64,000 nucleotides of DNA from Acanthosoma haemorrhoidale (taxonomy: Eukaryota; Arthropoda; Insecta; Hemiptera; Acanthosomatidae): the NCBI GenBank assembly GCA_930367205.1, contig OV884011.1, forward strand, positions 120,277,866 to 120,341,865, in the 5' to 3' direction. The notes under the pieces are model-generated. The model did no database searches and had not been told where the DNA came from. It saw only the letters and a program-made list of their open reading frames with translations. Below, one piece after another: positions 11,496 through 24,136 of the stretch. The position numbers were made by a program, and so were the translations under genes. Every line of letters begins with the position of its first letter. The stretch's first letter is position 1.

Positions 11496-12239
11496 TGAAG
11501 GCCTGAGTCTACAGTTACTAGTGAGCCGTATGACTAATTTCCTGCCTGTATGTAGTCCTGTTGATGAATTCAGGGGCCGGTTCTGTACAAGTTAAACTGG
11601 AGGGGGGAGGGATGAGTAGCTGTTGCCTTTTCATATCAACCATCGTTTTGTTCCTGAGGATGGGCTTAATCGAACCTATTATAATTACCTACAGCTGAAC
11701 CTCCATACCAAATCGTAACCGTAGAAGTTTCAACTCCTTCCATGACCATTAGTAAATCAATCATAGCAATATAGCCTTATTTACAAATCATAGTACATCA
11801 TTAAAATACATTTTTATTTACAGACCCCAAATCATCTCAAGCTCTGTCCATACCTAGTTCCGTATCCCCAAATCGTACCAGCATGGTGTTATAGTAATGA
11901 TGACAATCAGTCACGTCCTCTCCCTTTATCTAATGTTGCCAGGGAGCTATTAGACAGGAAATCAAATGTGTTCAAAGAATTTATTAGTAATTTTAATTTA
12001 ATTGAAACTTGTCAGTACATGTTAATCTGTTAATAGCCTCCATTTATTATCACTGTTTTACTATTAAGATTATTTTAAAATAAGTCCCATAAAAAATTAT
12101 TAATAATGACATTTTTGTGACAGGAAAAACGGATTAGATCTCATGATTATATACACTTATTTCAGATAGACATTGGCGCGCAGATAAATTGTTTATACTA
12201 TGTTGTAGGGCTTGATTGATTTAAAATTAAATTCAAAAA
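11496..12239. other. AT-rich stretch, nothing recognised
   Basis: No open frame or repeat copy that I can support. Confidence 0.4.
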
Positions 12240-13112
12240 TATTTATTGTGATAAAATTACAATCTGACATATCAGGCAATAAGTGATTGCGGCCAATTTT
12301 TTCATTCATACCACATATTTACAAATTCTTCATTGACTCACTCATTCATACAGTATTTACAAACAGCCCAGAGACCTCTCAAATACACATGCTTGTCAGA
12401 TCCCTCGCATGTGAAAGAGGAAACAGTGTCTTGGGCAGTCCCCCACTCTCCTCCATCAGCTGCGTCACCGAATACGAGGCAGTAGTGACTGACCGGGAGC
12501 GCGAGAGCCACAAACTGGAGAAGCTGGCCATTGCCAGGACTCCCACCGTCACGTAAGGTCATGAGGCCACTGACACTTTAGTCTCCGAGGAGGATTGTAG
12601 AGATGTGTGACGGAGTGTGATAACTGTGCAAGGGGATTAAGGTGGTATGATAGGTTTCGATGGAATTTCACGAACTTGGAAGGGAAGAGTTCAAGAGTGT
12701 AGGATATATTAAAGTCGTTATGAAGGGTTTTGTAGCTGACGTGATGAGGGGAATTTACTATTGTTCTCAGGACTTTTGATTGAAAGGATTGGATACGCTT
12801 GATGTTCGAGTTTTTTCCTGTCCCCCATAGCTCTATCCCGTATGTCCAGATTGGTTTAAGTATAACTTTGTAGATTAGTAGTTTATTTTCTATTGAGAGA
12901 TGGGAAGTCCTTTGAAGTAGTCTGTACAGTTGTCCAAAGCGTCTGTTTAGTTTTTGTCTTTTTAGCCTCGTGTGTAGGTTCCATGTCAGCCTTTTGTCGG
13001 GATGGAAGCGTTATACCGTACAGTCTCAGATACGGGAAGTAACTACCAAAAAAAGTAGCAGACAGGACTTGCGGCATAGGGGCAATGCGAACATTTTGCT
13101 TCATTTACTTTG
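12240..13112 (-). pseudogene. Jockey-like (family A) 3' end: RT C-terminus and 3' UTR
   Basis: Read from 13112 down: RT thumb/connection-like blocks (KADMEPTHEAKKTKTKQTLW at about 13000-12940), the region TYGIEL... to FQSKVLRTIV (about 12840-12740, broken), then the 3' UTR (12620-12240) shared with 13951-14360, 25670-26030, 28490-28815 and 32575-33235. The UTR ends in an ATTACAATCTG... block followed on the complement by an AATAAA-type sequence. It is a 5'-truncated copy with stops. Confidence 0.75.
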
Positions 13113-13950
13113 ATCTACGTTTTAGACTGTTAAAAAAAAAAAATTGTAATTAACGTAAACACACTTTTTTATGATCTAATGTTTTATTGAGATATTCAGA
13201 TAAACACGGCTAACTATCGAGACGGGCAGATCTGAGTCATGCTGAGGTCGATAACAGCTGATTGTATGGTTTCTTGCGTTTAGGCGTACCATGTTACCCG
13301 GAAGTATGGTGATGCACCGGATGGTAACAGGGTTTGTTATCTACTAGTTTCAACACTTTTCCAGCATTAAATAAAGCTATACAAACCGTTTATGAGGCAT
13401 TGTTGTGTTAGCATTATAAAAATAAAAATACTATTTATTTTTCAGCAATAGTTTCGAGGTGGCCTACGTAATATTATGCATTTTACGTTTTAACGGGCAT
13501 TGAACACTCATTACGAGAACAGCATTACAATTATAAACAAGAGGACATCTCATCAACAGGTGGCACTTTTCCAGCCCCAACAGGTGTTCGCACTCCTTTA
13601 GAGGAATGTAATAATCACCAGAAATAGAACATATTTAAATACATATATTGTAACATATTCCGATAGAAGGATTGGCAGGTATGGACTAAAATATTACAAA
13701 AATACTTATAACTCATTTACAAATTATACAATAACTTGTAATATCATAGCGAGTTTGACTAACCAAATGCAATTTACTTTGTCCAAAATGCACTGAACTA
13801 CCTATACCTGAAATACCTGAATATTCTGACCAACTAGATTATATAAAATATATTAGACAGTTGAATTTATTATTTACCATTCACTGACACGGTAGGCTTA
13901 GTGAGATAAAATACATTTGTCACGTTTACAAGGTTAAAAAACTAAATAAA
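13113..13950. other. Intergenic, nothing recognised
   Basis: AT-rich DNA with no supported feature. Confidence 0.4.
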
Positions 13951-14360
13951 TGTCATTGCACTGCACCACTCACCCCTATTTTAATCCTCTTTGGAGATTA
14001 AAACGGCAGTGGCCTCGTGACCTGCTAAGTGATAGTGGGAGTTCTGGCAATGGCCAGTTTCTCTAATCATGTCAAGAGCGTCTGTGGCTCTCGCGCTCTT
14101 GGTCAGCCTCTGCTGGCTCTTATCCCGTGACGCGGCTAACGTAGGGGCGTGGGGGACTGCCCAAGACTCCGCTTCCTCCTTCGCATGCGAGGGAGGTGAC
14201 AACCTTGTGGACTTGGGGGGCCTCTGGGCTGTTTGTAAATATTGTATGAATGAGCGAGTGAATGATGAATTGTAAATATGGTATGAATGATGACATTTAT
14301 CTCAATTACCCATTGCCTAATAAAAGGCAGATTGTAATTTTATCTTAATAAAATTGATTG
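13951..14360 (+). repeat. Jockey-like (family A) 3' terminus, 5'-truncated
   Basis: It begins with the last codons of ORF2 (matching 61508-61580, where the frame reads RRLKRQWPRDLL and then stops) and continues through about 330 bp of 3' UTR, ending with GGCAGATTGTAATTTTATC and an AATAAA at about 14349. The open frame reported through 14069-14275 is UTR, not a gene. Confidence 0.75.
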
Positions 14361-14999
14361 AATATAGAAGTTTTAATTATTTCAAAAAAATTGACGGTTA
14401 TTTAAAATGATTATTGTATATATTCTTTGAAACAATAATGTTCGCGTATAATGTGTACTTCCTCCATACTAGTTACAAGTATTTCATTTCAGTGATTATT
14501 AGCCCGATTGAGTAAGTGAATATGCAAGTATATTTCATAATAAATCCTTTGTCGTTGGCTAAGGTCTAAAATACTGTAAAGTCATCGTTCTGCGAAGTTT
14601 CGTTGGAAGTTAAATATTAATAAACATTCAAAAATTTGAATACTTAATCCTTCGTTAACATGCAAGAATACATACATAGCAATGAGTGAATATAATAAAA
14701 GATGTACATAGTCCAGGCTTTAGAGAGAAATGCAGAGCCGCTGTACATTTTTAAATTATGGACGCAAAAGGCTCTTTCAAGTAAAGATCAACAAAACATC
14801 TACCATAGGGAATTAATATAATTGTGGGCTTGTAAATCTTTTTATTTTAGAGATTTCATATCCAGTGAATATTGTCTTTTATTGTTTTTATATCTAAAGA
14901 TAATTGGCATTTACTAGTAGACAGTGATCATTAAAATTTATATTAAGATCGAATTTAGGAAAATGAAGTTTTATTTAAATCTTTTAATCAGTAAGCTCT
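14361..14999. other. AT-rich intergenic
   Basis: Nothing recognised. Confidence 0.4.
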
Positions 15000-15075
15000 G
15001 GTATAAATGAGAACATTCATCACAATTACTTATTTCCCAATAACGCAGATTGTAATTTTATCACATTAAAGAAGT
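15000..15075 (+). repeat. Short Jockey-like 3' UTR tip
   Basis: The last about 70 bp of the family A 3' UTR (GAGAACATTCATCACAATTA ... GCAGATTGTAATTTTATCAC) are present, next to a (TA)n run at 15079-15122. Confidence 0.6.
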
Positions 15076-15078
15076 TTA

Positions 15079-15122
15079 TATATTATATATATTTTAGATA
15101 TATATATATATATATATATATA
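15079..15122. repeat. (TA)n microsatellite
   Basis: Imperfect then perfect alternating TA. Confidence 0.9.
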
Positions 15123-15359
15123 AGTAAGCTCTGAAACTGTTGGTCATAGAAAGTATTAAATCCTTGCCTCTCCGTAACATGTAAAACAAGCATGTACCAT
15201 TTTAGTCTGTTAAAAATAATTTTAAAATGATATCTTTACCACAAAAGCACTATCTTAATTGTAATTACGATTTTATATTCTTCATAGTGATTTTTTTGTG
15301 TCTGTTGGGGCTTTATGATAAAGAAACATTTGTTGTACATTTCTTAAAATAAGCAATAT

Positions 15360-17300
15360 CTTTCACTGCGTTAATATTCCTAAGCCTAAGTAATATCTTG
15401 GATACAGGGAGACGAATGGAGTTGAAAAACAAGTGGGCAAGACTTGCAACAGAGGGTGAAGGTAATGTGGGAACATTTTGCTTCATTAACTTTGATCCGC
15501 CATTGGTTGCACCAATACTCGATCTCATTAAGGTGTTTATGAAGGTTATGGGATGCTATATCGGCATCTAGGTGGGATGACAAGACTGTAGGTTATATAG
15601 GATGGGACCCAGGACACTGCCCTGTGGATCTCCTGCTTTTATAGAATAGTAGTTAGAATATTCTAAGCCACAGCGGAAAAAGCTGTTTGAGAGGTAGGAC
15701 TGCAGGATTAGGAAACGTTTATCTGGTTTTTGGATTCAAGAATTGGAATTAGATTTTATAATAGGAGTTTTTCAAATATTTTTGAGGTGACAAGGAGTAG
15801 GCTAATTGGACAGCAAGATGAGGCGTCACTGGGTGGTTTATTGGATTTGGTGAATAAGTCTGCGTAGTATTGCGGATTATGCAATTATAAATGTAGGTTA
15901 GGAACATTATGGCTTTAGAAGAGAGTTGCTGGAGAATTGGAGGAGTAAGGAGATTTTCGGTGAGGTAAGTTTTTCAGAAGGTATTTGACCTCAAAGGGCT
16001 TAACGGCTTTTAGTGGAAGTGAGAGAGGGATAGGTGAATTAAGGAAACAGCTGTGCTATAAGTATGATTTGATGAGAAAGGTGAGGTGTGAAAGTATGGG
16101 AATGATGCTGAGTGAATTCCTCCAACCTATCCCCACCCGAAGCCCCCCAGGACCCATCATCACGAAACAGTGAAACCGGATGATATTTTAGGATTTTTAA
16201 GTTACTTTCCAAAGGGAGTTATCCCTGGTAGACAGAGATGAGAGGTGGGGATTAAAAGGATTGGAACGGAAGGATGCCAATTGCCACATTACCATTCTGC
16301 TGTACTGATTGTAGAAGCGACGGTCAGCAGGCCACAATGGCAAAGAGTGTAGCTACAATGGGAGGGGCGTATAGATTGGTTTAGGACTTTGAGATGCTGA
16401 GGTGAAGGATTTTGATTGTGAATTTTTTGATGAGGGGAGACGACGATGGACCTCCCAAGCCGACCTCTGGACCTGAGTAGTGAAAGAATGCACTGCATCG
16501 TCTAGGTCTTGGGATGTTTTCAGGGACACTTTGGGCTCTAGGGAATCGGCAAGAAGCTGACGTAAGTGTTCCCAATAAACTGGGCCCCTAATTAATGAAG
16601 GAGGAGGAAGTTTGTGAATTGGTCTTAGGTAAGTGGTTAATATTAAAGGGCTATGGACGAAGGATCATTGAGGCGCGTAAGTGAGTAGTTTAGTGTTTCT
16701 AAACTATTGTTAGAAGAAGTCAAGGAGATCTGGATTTTGGTTGGGATCTGATGGCTAATAGCTGGCTGTGTCAGGAGAGATAATGGAGCAGTGTTTCCGT
16801 GCTTGTGCAGACAGAAAAGCACGTCCTCGTGTATTCGTGAATTTTGACTACCATTGTTGGAGCAACGCATTAATGCCCCCACCGACAAGGAAACGATGTT
16901 CGATGAAGCCTAGAACGGATATGAATTGGCAATCGCAAACGGATTTTTTCGAGGAAAGTAAGCTGATGCCAGAGTAAGAGGGGAAGTGAAGGAAATCATG
17001 TGCTACCAAAGGAACTACGTGATGGGATATGGAGTTATGTTCAATGACAGCGGTACCTGCATGAGCTCTTCCATGTGAGTAATCAGTTCAATAAGTCTGG
17101 TACTGTCGAACTGTAAATGGTCGTTTACTCGTAAGTTTTGTTTCAGTAATTTAAGCTACGTCTATGTTCTTGTCATTAAATAGTGATGTCAGTTCGTTAG
17201 TGTAGGAGCAAACACCATTCGCATTACAAAGGAGAATGTATAATGAGTCGGAAGGATCCACTTATGGATTTTGTTTAACGGGGAAAAGGTAGGAGACAAG
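15360..17300 (-). pseudogene. ORF2 (endonuclease-reverse transcriptase) of family A, disrupted
   Basis: Read downward: endonuclease start near 17250-16990 (NANGVCS-, DIDVA-type blocks); a post-endonuclease linker with GPVYWEHLRQLL (about 16590-16550); LKTSQDLDDAVHSFTTQVQ (about 16530-16460); the RT block PISLLLVTSKIFEKLL (about 15810-15770); QGSVLGPILYNL (about 15620-15590); then HLNEIEYWCNQWRIKVNEAKCSHITFTL (about 15545-15460). Between the last two the FADD catalytic box is missing: the sequence goes directly from YNL to a SCHP segment that normally follows FADDTAL. The enzyme would be inactive even without the frameshifts. Confidence 0.75.
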
Positions 17301-17349
17301 ATTTGTAAGAAGGGAAATGAGAGGGGTAATCAGAGTTCTGATCTCAGTA

Positions 17350-18310
17350 AGGAATGAGGTTAATAGGCTAGTGAGATCTGAAGAACTTGAAGGTGGAAGA
17401 ATATGCGTAATGTGTGGTTGAGGATGGGATTAAGTTGATGGGATGAGCGAAATGTTGGGAAAGATGAACTTGTGGACAAGGATTGGGCAGTGCCTGTGAA
17501 TGCTCTCCGTTCCGAACTGCATCAGTAAAAGAGACAGAAGGCCTCAAATGTATGGCTGGGTCGCTTCTTGAGCTGCTCGACGGGATGAACGGAATGCTGA
17601 GGAAGATCAACTTGCGGACAGGAAGTCGGCGGGGCTTGTGACTGCTCATTTTGCGAAAGGCATCGGCAAAAGTGAGAGAAGGCCTCAAATTTCCGCCTGG
17701 GACACTTCTTGAGCTACGTTTGGCTGGCTTCTCTTCTTCTGGCCGACGACGTTGTTTGTTTCTAGACTTCTAGATTCTGCAAGCGTTGCAGTCTGGTCTG
17801 GTCTGGTGAATGACCTTGTTGGCAGAGTACGCATACTGCAGGCGATTTCAGGGGCTTGTTGCACTATTCACTTTGTGCTGCCTATTGCACTGGCCTTTAC
17901 ACACCTGGGAGGTCAGTATGTTTTGGTACGCCCACATGCCTGACAGTTTTGGCACTGGACGTTGTCACGTTTGGGATACCTTTTTTAGATCTGTATTCTT
18001 GTGTAATACAAGTTTGTTAAGTCGTATATTTTCTCCACTCCAGGTGTTCGCTCGAGATCTATGAAGAAGAAAGGTAATGCCGTTTTGATTGATTCCTCTT
18101 GTTGCTGGTCCTCGCGTAACATGTTCTTTGTTTTGCGAACTTTGAAACCGAGAGCGGAGATTTCCTCTTCTATTTCATCAGCTGGTGTGGTCGGATTCAG
18201 ATTTCTGACCACTACTCGTAGCAATCCTGTTTGAGTTGATATGTATGGAAGTCAGCCTTAGTACCTTCTAAATATCTAATTACGGCTCGATATGTATCGG
18301 GAGTGTCTGG
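17350..18310 (-). pseudogene. ORF1 of Jockey-like family A, disrupted
   Basis: At 18224-17985 a clear frame reads VRNLNPTTPADEIEEEIS, LGFKVRKTKNML, LPFFFIDLERTPGVEKIYDL, the RRM-like domain of Jockey-clade ORF1. Downstream (about 17950-17800) lie degraded CCHC knuckles. At 17688-17368 the C-terminal tail has two copies of a TFADAFR/SFTDAVRN motif about 150 bp apart, suggesting a small tandem duplication (LRPSVSFTDAVRN follows MRPSLTFADAFRK). Confidence 0.7.
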
Positions 18311-18740
18311 AGAAATTGTTGTGTCCCAAGACGAATCGTGGCATGTATATTTGCCCGTATCCACAATTTTACTGATTTGAGAGCATAGCAATTTAAAACT
18401 CGAACTTACGATTTCAGGGTAGACAGTGGTCGTAGCCCTCGGCTAGTGGAGGCGTGTTACCGAGTTGGTATATTTCTTCATGATATCTTTAATCTGGGCG
18501 AGGCAAGCGCTAGGCCCGACCAATATGCCCGGCTTCTCTGTTTGATATTATCTATTACACTCACTGAAGGAGTATAGTAAGTAATTCTTTTACTTCTTGA
18601 AAGCTTCCTAGTGAACAGCTCACGTAAGTTGCCTTTTGAAATAGTTTTAAAGTTAAAATAAAGTCTGTAAATGGTGGTGAACGGTGGTGACACGGAGAGC
18701 GAAAGTAATACGTGATTAATAATAATAGCGCATGCGCAGA

Positions 18741-19824
18741 ACCACTATTATTATAATAAAAATAACCAACTGGAGGGACTGTAAAGCCTTCATTGAAAAC
18801 TTTGTCTCGTTTCACATAGAAAAACTTTTGTTAGTTACTTCATTAGTTTTCTATGGGCAGCCGATATTCAGGGATTAAAATGGTTTAATATATAAAATAA
18901 ACAATTTTTGTTGAAAAAATACCCGTAGTTTTTTCACAATCATTTAATAAGTTTTAAACAAACTATAGTCCGAGTTTATTATAGAAACTTTATTTTGTCA
19001 TTGGATATTTTTAAAATACAAGTTGATTTATAAGCGTTATAAATTATGTTTAGTAAGTAAAAATCGACAGAAAAAAAAATGTTTTAACTTTTTTTAATTT
19101 TCTTCAGCCCATGGCGTGAAATTTGATGAAGTGGGAGAAGATTAGCTGCAACACTGCTGGAAGACTGCAGTCCCTTGCGCATGGTTAGTTAATGCGTTGA
19201 AGGAGTGGGGCCGGGGATACCCACCTCATTAATTCGCACCGTGGCGTAGGTTGACTCGGCACTCTATTAATAGATGTCAATTAAAACAGCCCGGCACTCC
19301 TGAGGCTCTGGAGAGAGGAATCTGTCCAATTAGCAGAGAGGCTAGGCTGCCTGGAATTGGAATAGGAGAGAAGGTATATGGCTGGAGTGATAGGTGACAG
19401 CCGAACCTGGGGCTAATTCCGACGGGGGGTATAGCTCATCACAGCGGTATCTGTGGCGTCACTTCGTCTCTGTCTATCTTGTACCTCAATCTTATGAGCA
19501 TGGATCCTATCTAGCGAGAACATTGTCAGGTCAAAGGCAACAGTCAAAAGAAGAAGCTTTTAGCAATTAATTACTCAATTTAATTTAAAACTGCTTAGCT
19601 TCGACCGAAAAAGGATTAGTTTCCACGACATTTTTTACATTGGATCAAGAATATATTGGAAAAAAATTGGTTCTTATTGATAACTATTTTATCTCATTTA
19701 ACATACGAAATGATACATTTTATTTGGATAATGGGTAATTGAGATAAATTATTTCATTTCTTGCATGTATGGACCATACTGTCTTATTCATACATTAATC
19801 ACGGTATACATACAGAAAAAAGTC
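18741..19824. other. Intergenic with a GC-richer island
   Basis: At 19100-19510 the sequence is clearly richer in GC than its surroundings, with no open frame longer than a few dozen codons and no copy elsewhere in the window. Its nature is unknown. The rest is AT-rich. Confidence 0.4.
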
Positions 19825-20466
19825 ATATGTACTTTTACAGACATACATTTATATAGGATGTTCCTTTATATCACCTGATTCCTTCACACACTGGCCCACC
19901 GGATCCTGAAAGATCCAGAAAGGTTCTTGAAATACATGCAGAAATACACCAGCTCTTAACCAGCTAACACAGTCAGGAAAAACTGACCTCAGAATTGATG
20001 TTTGGAATGTATGAGATTTACAATATTTGCGACCAAGGATTTTAGCTAGTATCAATTTTGAAATCGGGATTTGATTTAGAGAGCTGCCGGTAGCATTTCT
20101 AAATGGAGGCGGTGCAGGAATGGACCGTATTATCGAGATTTTGTGGAGATTTGAGTTGCATTCTAAGTAAGCTTAATGGAATCTCACAAGGGTTCACAAA
20201 AACGGTTCTTTTTATTGGAACTTACTGACGAATGAAGGAAGGGTGAGCTTTTGGAGCTGGAGTAACTCAGAAGGTAAAGAGTACGGTACTGTGATCGGAG
20301 TAAAGGATGTCAAGGCATGTGCTTGTGAATTAAATGGGAGTTAATACGTAGGAAATAAAAAGATATAGTAGTTCACGATTTGTTCAGGATCCGGTGGGCC
20401 AGAGTGTGGGAGAATCTGGTGATATAAAGAAACATCTTATGTGAAGGTATGTCAGTAAGGAATGAA
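19825..20466. repeat. Inverted-repeat (foldback/MITE-like) element
   Basis: The segment 19857-19910 (TTTATATCACC ... GGCCCACCGGATCCTGAA) is repeated in inverted orientation at 20385-20440 (TTCAGGATCCGGTGGGCC ... GGTGATATAAAG). Weaker inverted similarity extends outward to about 19825 and 20466. The core between arms is about 475 bp with no transposase. A target duplication was not identified. A non-autonomous DNA transposon is the most likely explanation. Confidence 0.5.
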
Positions 20467-22637
20467 AACCTATCTACCATCAGTGGTTATTCTTGGACCC
20501 TTTATCCTTGATGAGAGTTCTTGCTTTGTAGACTCTTTTTAGACAAAAATAAGTTCCCAGGGAATCGAAAAAAAAGGTAATAAGGATTCAGAGATGGATT
20601 CAGAAGTGCTGCTTGTACAACTGTGGTCTGGAATATATAATTTGGTTTCAAGAGAACTTTATAGTCGGAGAGCGAATAGTGGTTTAGGAGATCGCCTAGG
20701 AGGAGGCGTGAGACAAGGCCACGAGTCTTTGGAATTCTGTGAGGAATGAAGGACTATTAATGTAAATGGAGTTCAAACTTAGAAGGATATTAGAACTGTG
20801 ATGTTTAGATTCTGAATTGAGACGAGGCTCTGGGAGTTGGCTGTAAATGTGAGGTTTGGACTTTGCTCGCGAGGGTTGATTCCTCACTGATGATCCGGAG
20901 AATAGAAGACGCTTGGATTGATTCTGCAAACAGCACATATTGAAGGTGACTCCTGAGTCTACACTTGTCGGTGCAATTCACAGAACGTGATGTATAGTGG
21001 AAGAACGTCTTATTATGCCCGTTGGACTGACTATTGTGATATAGGGTCATGAAATGTTTGGAATAAGGTTTCTCCGTTTCCCATTCTATGCTGGAGGTCT
21101 TACATTTTCTTTACCCCAGGAGTTAACGAAAAATAAAGATAAAGAGGGCTTGCCAGTACTATCGCACTATTAGTTTAAATCTCTGGGATGAAAGTTCCTC
21201 AGATATTATTTAGGTGGGAGTAGTATCTGACTATATATCAGACTGTAGGCACCCTACCGGGAAATGATTGGGCCAGCACAACCTTCTCGTGTTTTAACTG
21301 TTTTTAAGTGTAGTAAAATTGACCATTTTTCCGACAGATACCGAAGTATATGTTTCTGGAGGGTCATGTTAGATCTGGGTGCAATTTCGGCATGTTTATT
21401 TGTTTAGTCATGAACATGAAAATTCATAATTCTTAATAATTTTATGATTAATAGGATTGGTTTGGTGTTTTGGTAGTCTAGGTGGGTTCGTTTGCACAGT
21501 TTATTAAAACGTTCAATTCGTTTTTGGGTTCGTTTTGCATCTTCTCAAATTCCTGTAGTCCATTAAGACTGCAGTAAAAATGTCCGGTGATTAACTACGG
21601 TCTTTCCTGTTACTAATTTACGTGTTGGTTATGTTTAAACGATAGATTTTTGAATGAGTCATTGATAGTGAACGAGAATATGTATGCCGGTCCACTCCCT
21701 TATTCCTGGATGTTGACATTAGAGGATATGCTGTTAAGGCAGTTTACTTTCCATTCCATTTGAGTGAAGACAGGTCAACTTTGTATTTATTTTTTATTGA
21801 CTTAGAGTTTACTAATGAGGTGAAGAAAATTTTAAAACTATACAAGTATTTAGTACTGTACAAGGGTACAAGAGGGGTAACCTCACTCAAAACGTGACCT
21901 CGTACAATGTGACAATCGTCAGGGCCAACGCTGGGACTGAAACGCTCTGGCACCACACATCATGATGTGGGAAGTCCAAGCTGACAATCTTAAACACTGG
22001 ATTCGCCTGGAGTATGTATATCCAAAATTAAACCTTGTAAACCCTTCTTAAACTGCTCACAAGCCAAAAATTACAGGTTCTTATGAACTGGCACTGTTTA
22101 TAGTTCATATGACTTTCTATTGTCATTAGTTTACTTTTAACTGAACTGAATGAGGGTTTCGACTTGGAACCGGTATTAATCGTCAATTCGGATATCAGTG
22201 ATTCTTGTTACACATATAACTCTTAGGTAGATACAGTATGCAAGAACTGTATAGCACTTCCAAACAATAATATAATATTTTATAGGATCGATCTCCTCGG
22301 TAAATGAGAAGTTTTAATTGCAGTGATAATATCAAATTAAAACGTACTGAAATTGTCCCAACCTAGAAATGTTTATTGATATAGTTTAGAGTCTTATGAT
22401 ACAGATAATCTAAAAACATATTTTTGTGTTATCATATTTAATTATGTTTCCGATCCTTGAAAAAAATAAATAGTTCCTTTCACTGAACCTATCTACCATT
22501 ATTTGAATAACATTGCCTTACATTTGTAAAGTAGGAACAGGTTAGGACTCAGCATTAACCTGACTCAAGGTTAAGCACCTAAAGCGTGCCTATTTCAAAA
22601 ACTTCACGACAGCATCGAAACAGAACTCAATGAAAAT
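20467..22637. other. Intergenic, no confirmed gene
   Basis: Minus-strand frames of 70-80 codons at 20696-21050 and 21744-21956 have no recognised motifs. The first two overlap each other and appear to be pieces of a decayed coding sequence, possibly from an old element. Nothing else is supported. Confidence 0.4.
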
Positions 22638-22642
22638 ACATG

Positions 22643-23421
22643 TGTCGGGGGTGGGGGTTTCACTAGGGGAGTGCCTAATCACTCTAGCCCTGGTGACAAG
22701 TCCGGATTGTTGCAGTTTATAACATGGACCATGTTCCATGTAGGCGTTGATATCTGACTCCATTTATTGATAGGGATGTGTCCCGACAATACACTGTGTT
22801 CAGGATGAGGTTCAGAGGTTCATAAAGAATAAGACCAGTTTTCAGAGTTCGGGCGGGAGATCGGCAGCGTGATAGTACAAGTCGTCAGAGGGTCTGTAGA
22901 GGCTGTGAGACGAGGTGACTGCCCAGAGGTGTGGCAGAGATAGAGTAGACTAGTAGAAGATTCCAGGGCCCCGGGGCTGGTGTCTAGGTGCAGAGATTGG
23001 GGAAGAGTGGTTTTTCAGGGCGAAACCCCTTGGTTTTAAACATTACTTCCCCTTCCTAAAACATTACTTTCCCTTCCTACTGGAAGGAGGAGCCTAGCTT
23101 GAACGGGGTATGTTTATGATGTCACACCTGCGCCGAGTACGTGCCCCTCGTCCCCTAAAGCACTGTTTATTGGCATGGCTTTTAGATTTTATGACCGCCG
23201 GAAAGTGACTGAAGGTCTGCTCGGGTCTATATTATTAGGGGCAAGTGGCTTACCCTCTCAGGTTTTATTGCTGTCGACCTTCGACCCTCTGTGCCTTGTT
23301 ATACGACTTCCGACCTCTCTATGATTTATTACAAAAAGTTTACAAAGATTTGCATTTATATTATAATACATTATGCACCAGATTATAGGGTAATTTACAT
23401 ATATGGTTAGCGCTCGCTACA
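22643..23421 (-). repeat. Solo LTR of Kabuki-like Ty3/Gypsy family with 5-bp TSD
   Basis: In the minus orientation it starts TGTAGCGAGCGCTAAC (at 23421) and ends CCCCCGACA (at 22643), the family termini TGT...ACA. It is flanked by the direct repeat ACATG at 22638-22642 and 23422-23426. No internal sequence is present. This is the product of LTR-LTR recombination. Confidence 0.9.
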
Positions 23422-23426
23422 ACATG

Positions 23427-24131
23427 GTTTGGCTCTCACAACATGGGATGTAATTAGAATTGTCTAAGCAGTAGAAGAGGTAGATTTAAAAATGGAGTAA
23501 AAGAAGAAGAAAATAATACACATTTTATATTGCCTCCCGAAACTAAATAATGCTAGGCGGAAAAAGGCACTACGTAAAAGCGAAAATTCAAGTGACTCAA
23601 AATATTCTCCATACCACTTTGTAAAAAAAAAAATAAAGCATATAGAATGTAAGAATTCAGAAAAAAACAAAAGTTTGTCATCTAACCTAAATGTTATGAT
23701 TCCCCAAACATATATATTTAGACCAAGAAAGAATGGTTTCAGCAGATAAAAACAGTATCCTAATGACAATAACGAGAACGTATTCGTTATTGTGTGTGCT
23801 GAGGAAGCTTATTATGGTAATAAAATTGACCCTCGCTAGCATATAAAACAGAGCAATAACCATGTACTGGAAACACTAAATGTTAGCTGTGTTATCTTTG
23901 TGGATTCGTCTTCCCACTGGTGCCTTTAAATATTTTCTTGGAACATTTAACTTATAGGGGATGAATTAGGGTGAAGTTGGACAAATCGTGTCCCCTGAGA
24001 GACCCTGAACATACATGGACTACACAAACCATCTCCAGCTGCATTGTCAAGTGTTACTTATTATGTACAGAAGAATAGAAAGGATTGAAAATCATTTCCA
24101 TTCACCCTTGATAATCAATAAACAGGATAGA
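23427..24131. other. Spacer between two solo LTRs
   Basis: AT-rich. The minus-strand frame at 23464-23769 is low-complexity, phenylalanine-rich and not convincing as a gene. Confidence 0.4.
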
Positions 24132-24136
24132 AACAT

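Larger units (their letters stand above)
15360..18740 (-). mobile_element. Long but defective Jockey-like non-LTR retrotransposon (family A)
   Basis: This is the longest family A copy in the window. From the 5' end at about 18740 it contains the 5' UTR, ORF1 (about 18310-17350), the ORF2 endonuclease (17300-16300) and RT (16100-15360). It lacks the ORF2 C-terminus and 3' UTR, which are seen in other copies. It carries multiple frameshifts and stops. Losing the 3' end is unusual for target-primed integration, which normally truncates the 5' end, so a later deletion is the simplest explanation. Confidence 0.75.

Noticed and set aside
14069..14275. 68-codon plus-strand frame
   Set aside because: It lies wholly within the Jockey-like 3' UTR repeated at several other places.
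23464..23769. 101-codon phenylalanine-rich minus frame
   Set aside because: It derives from A-rich low-complexity DNA with no conserved features.
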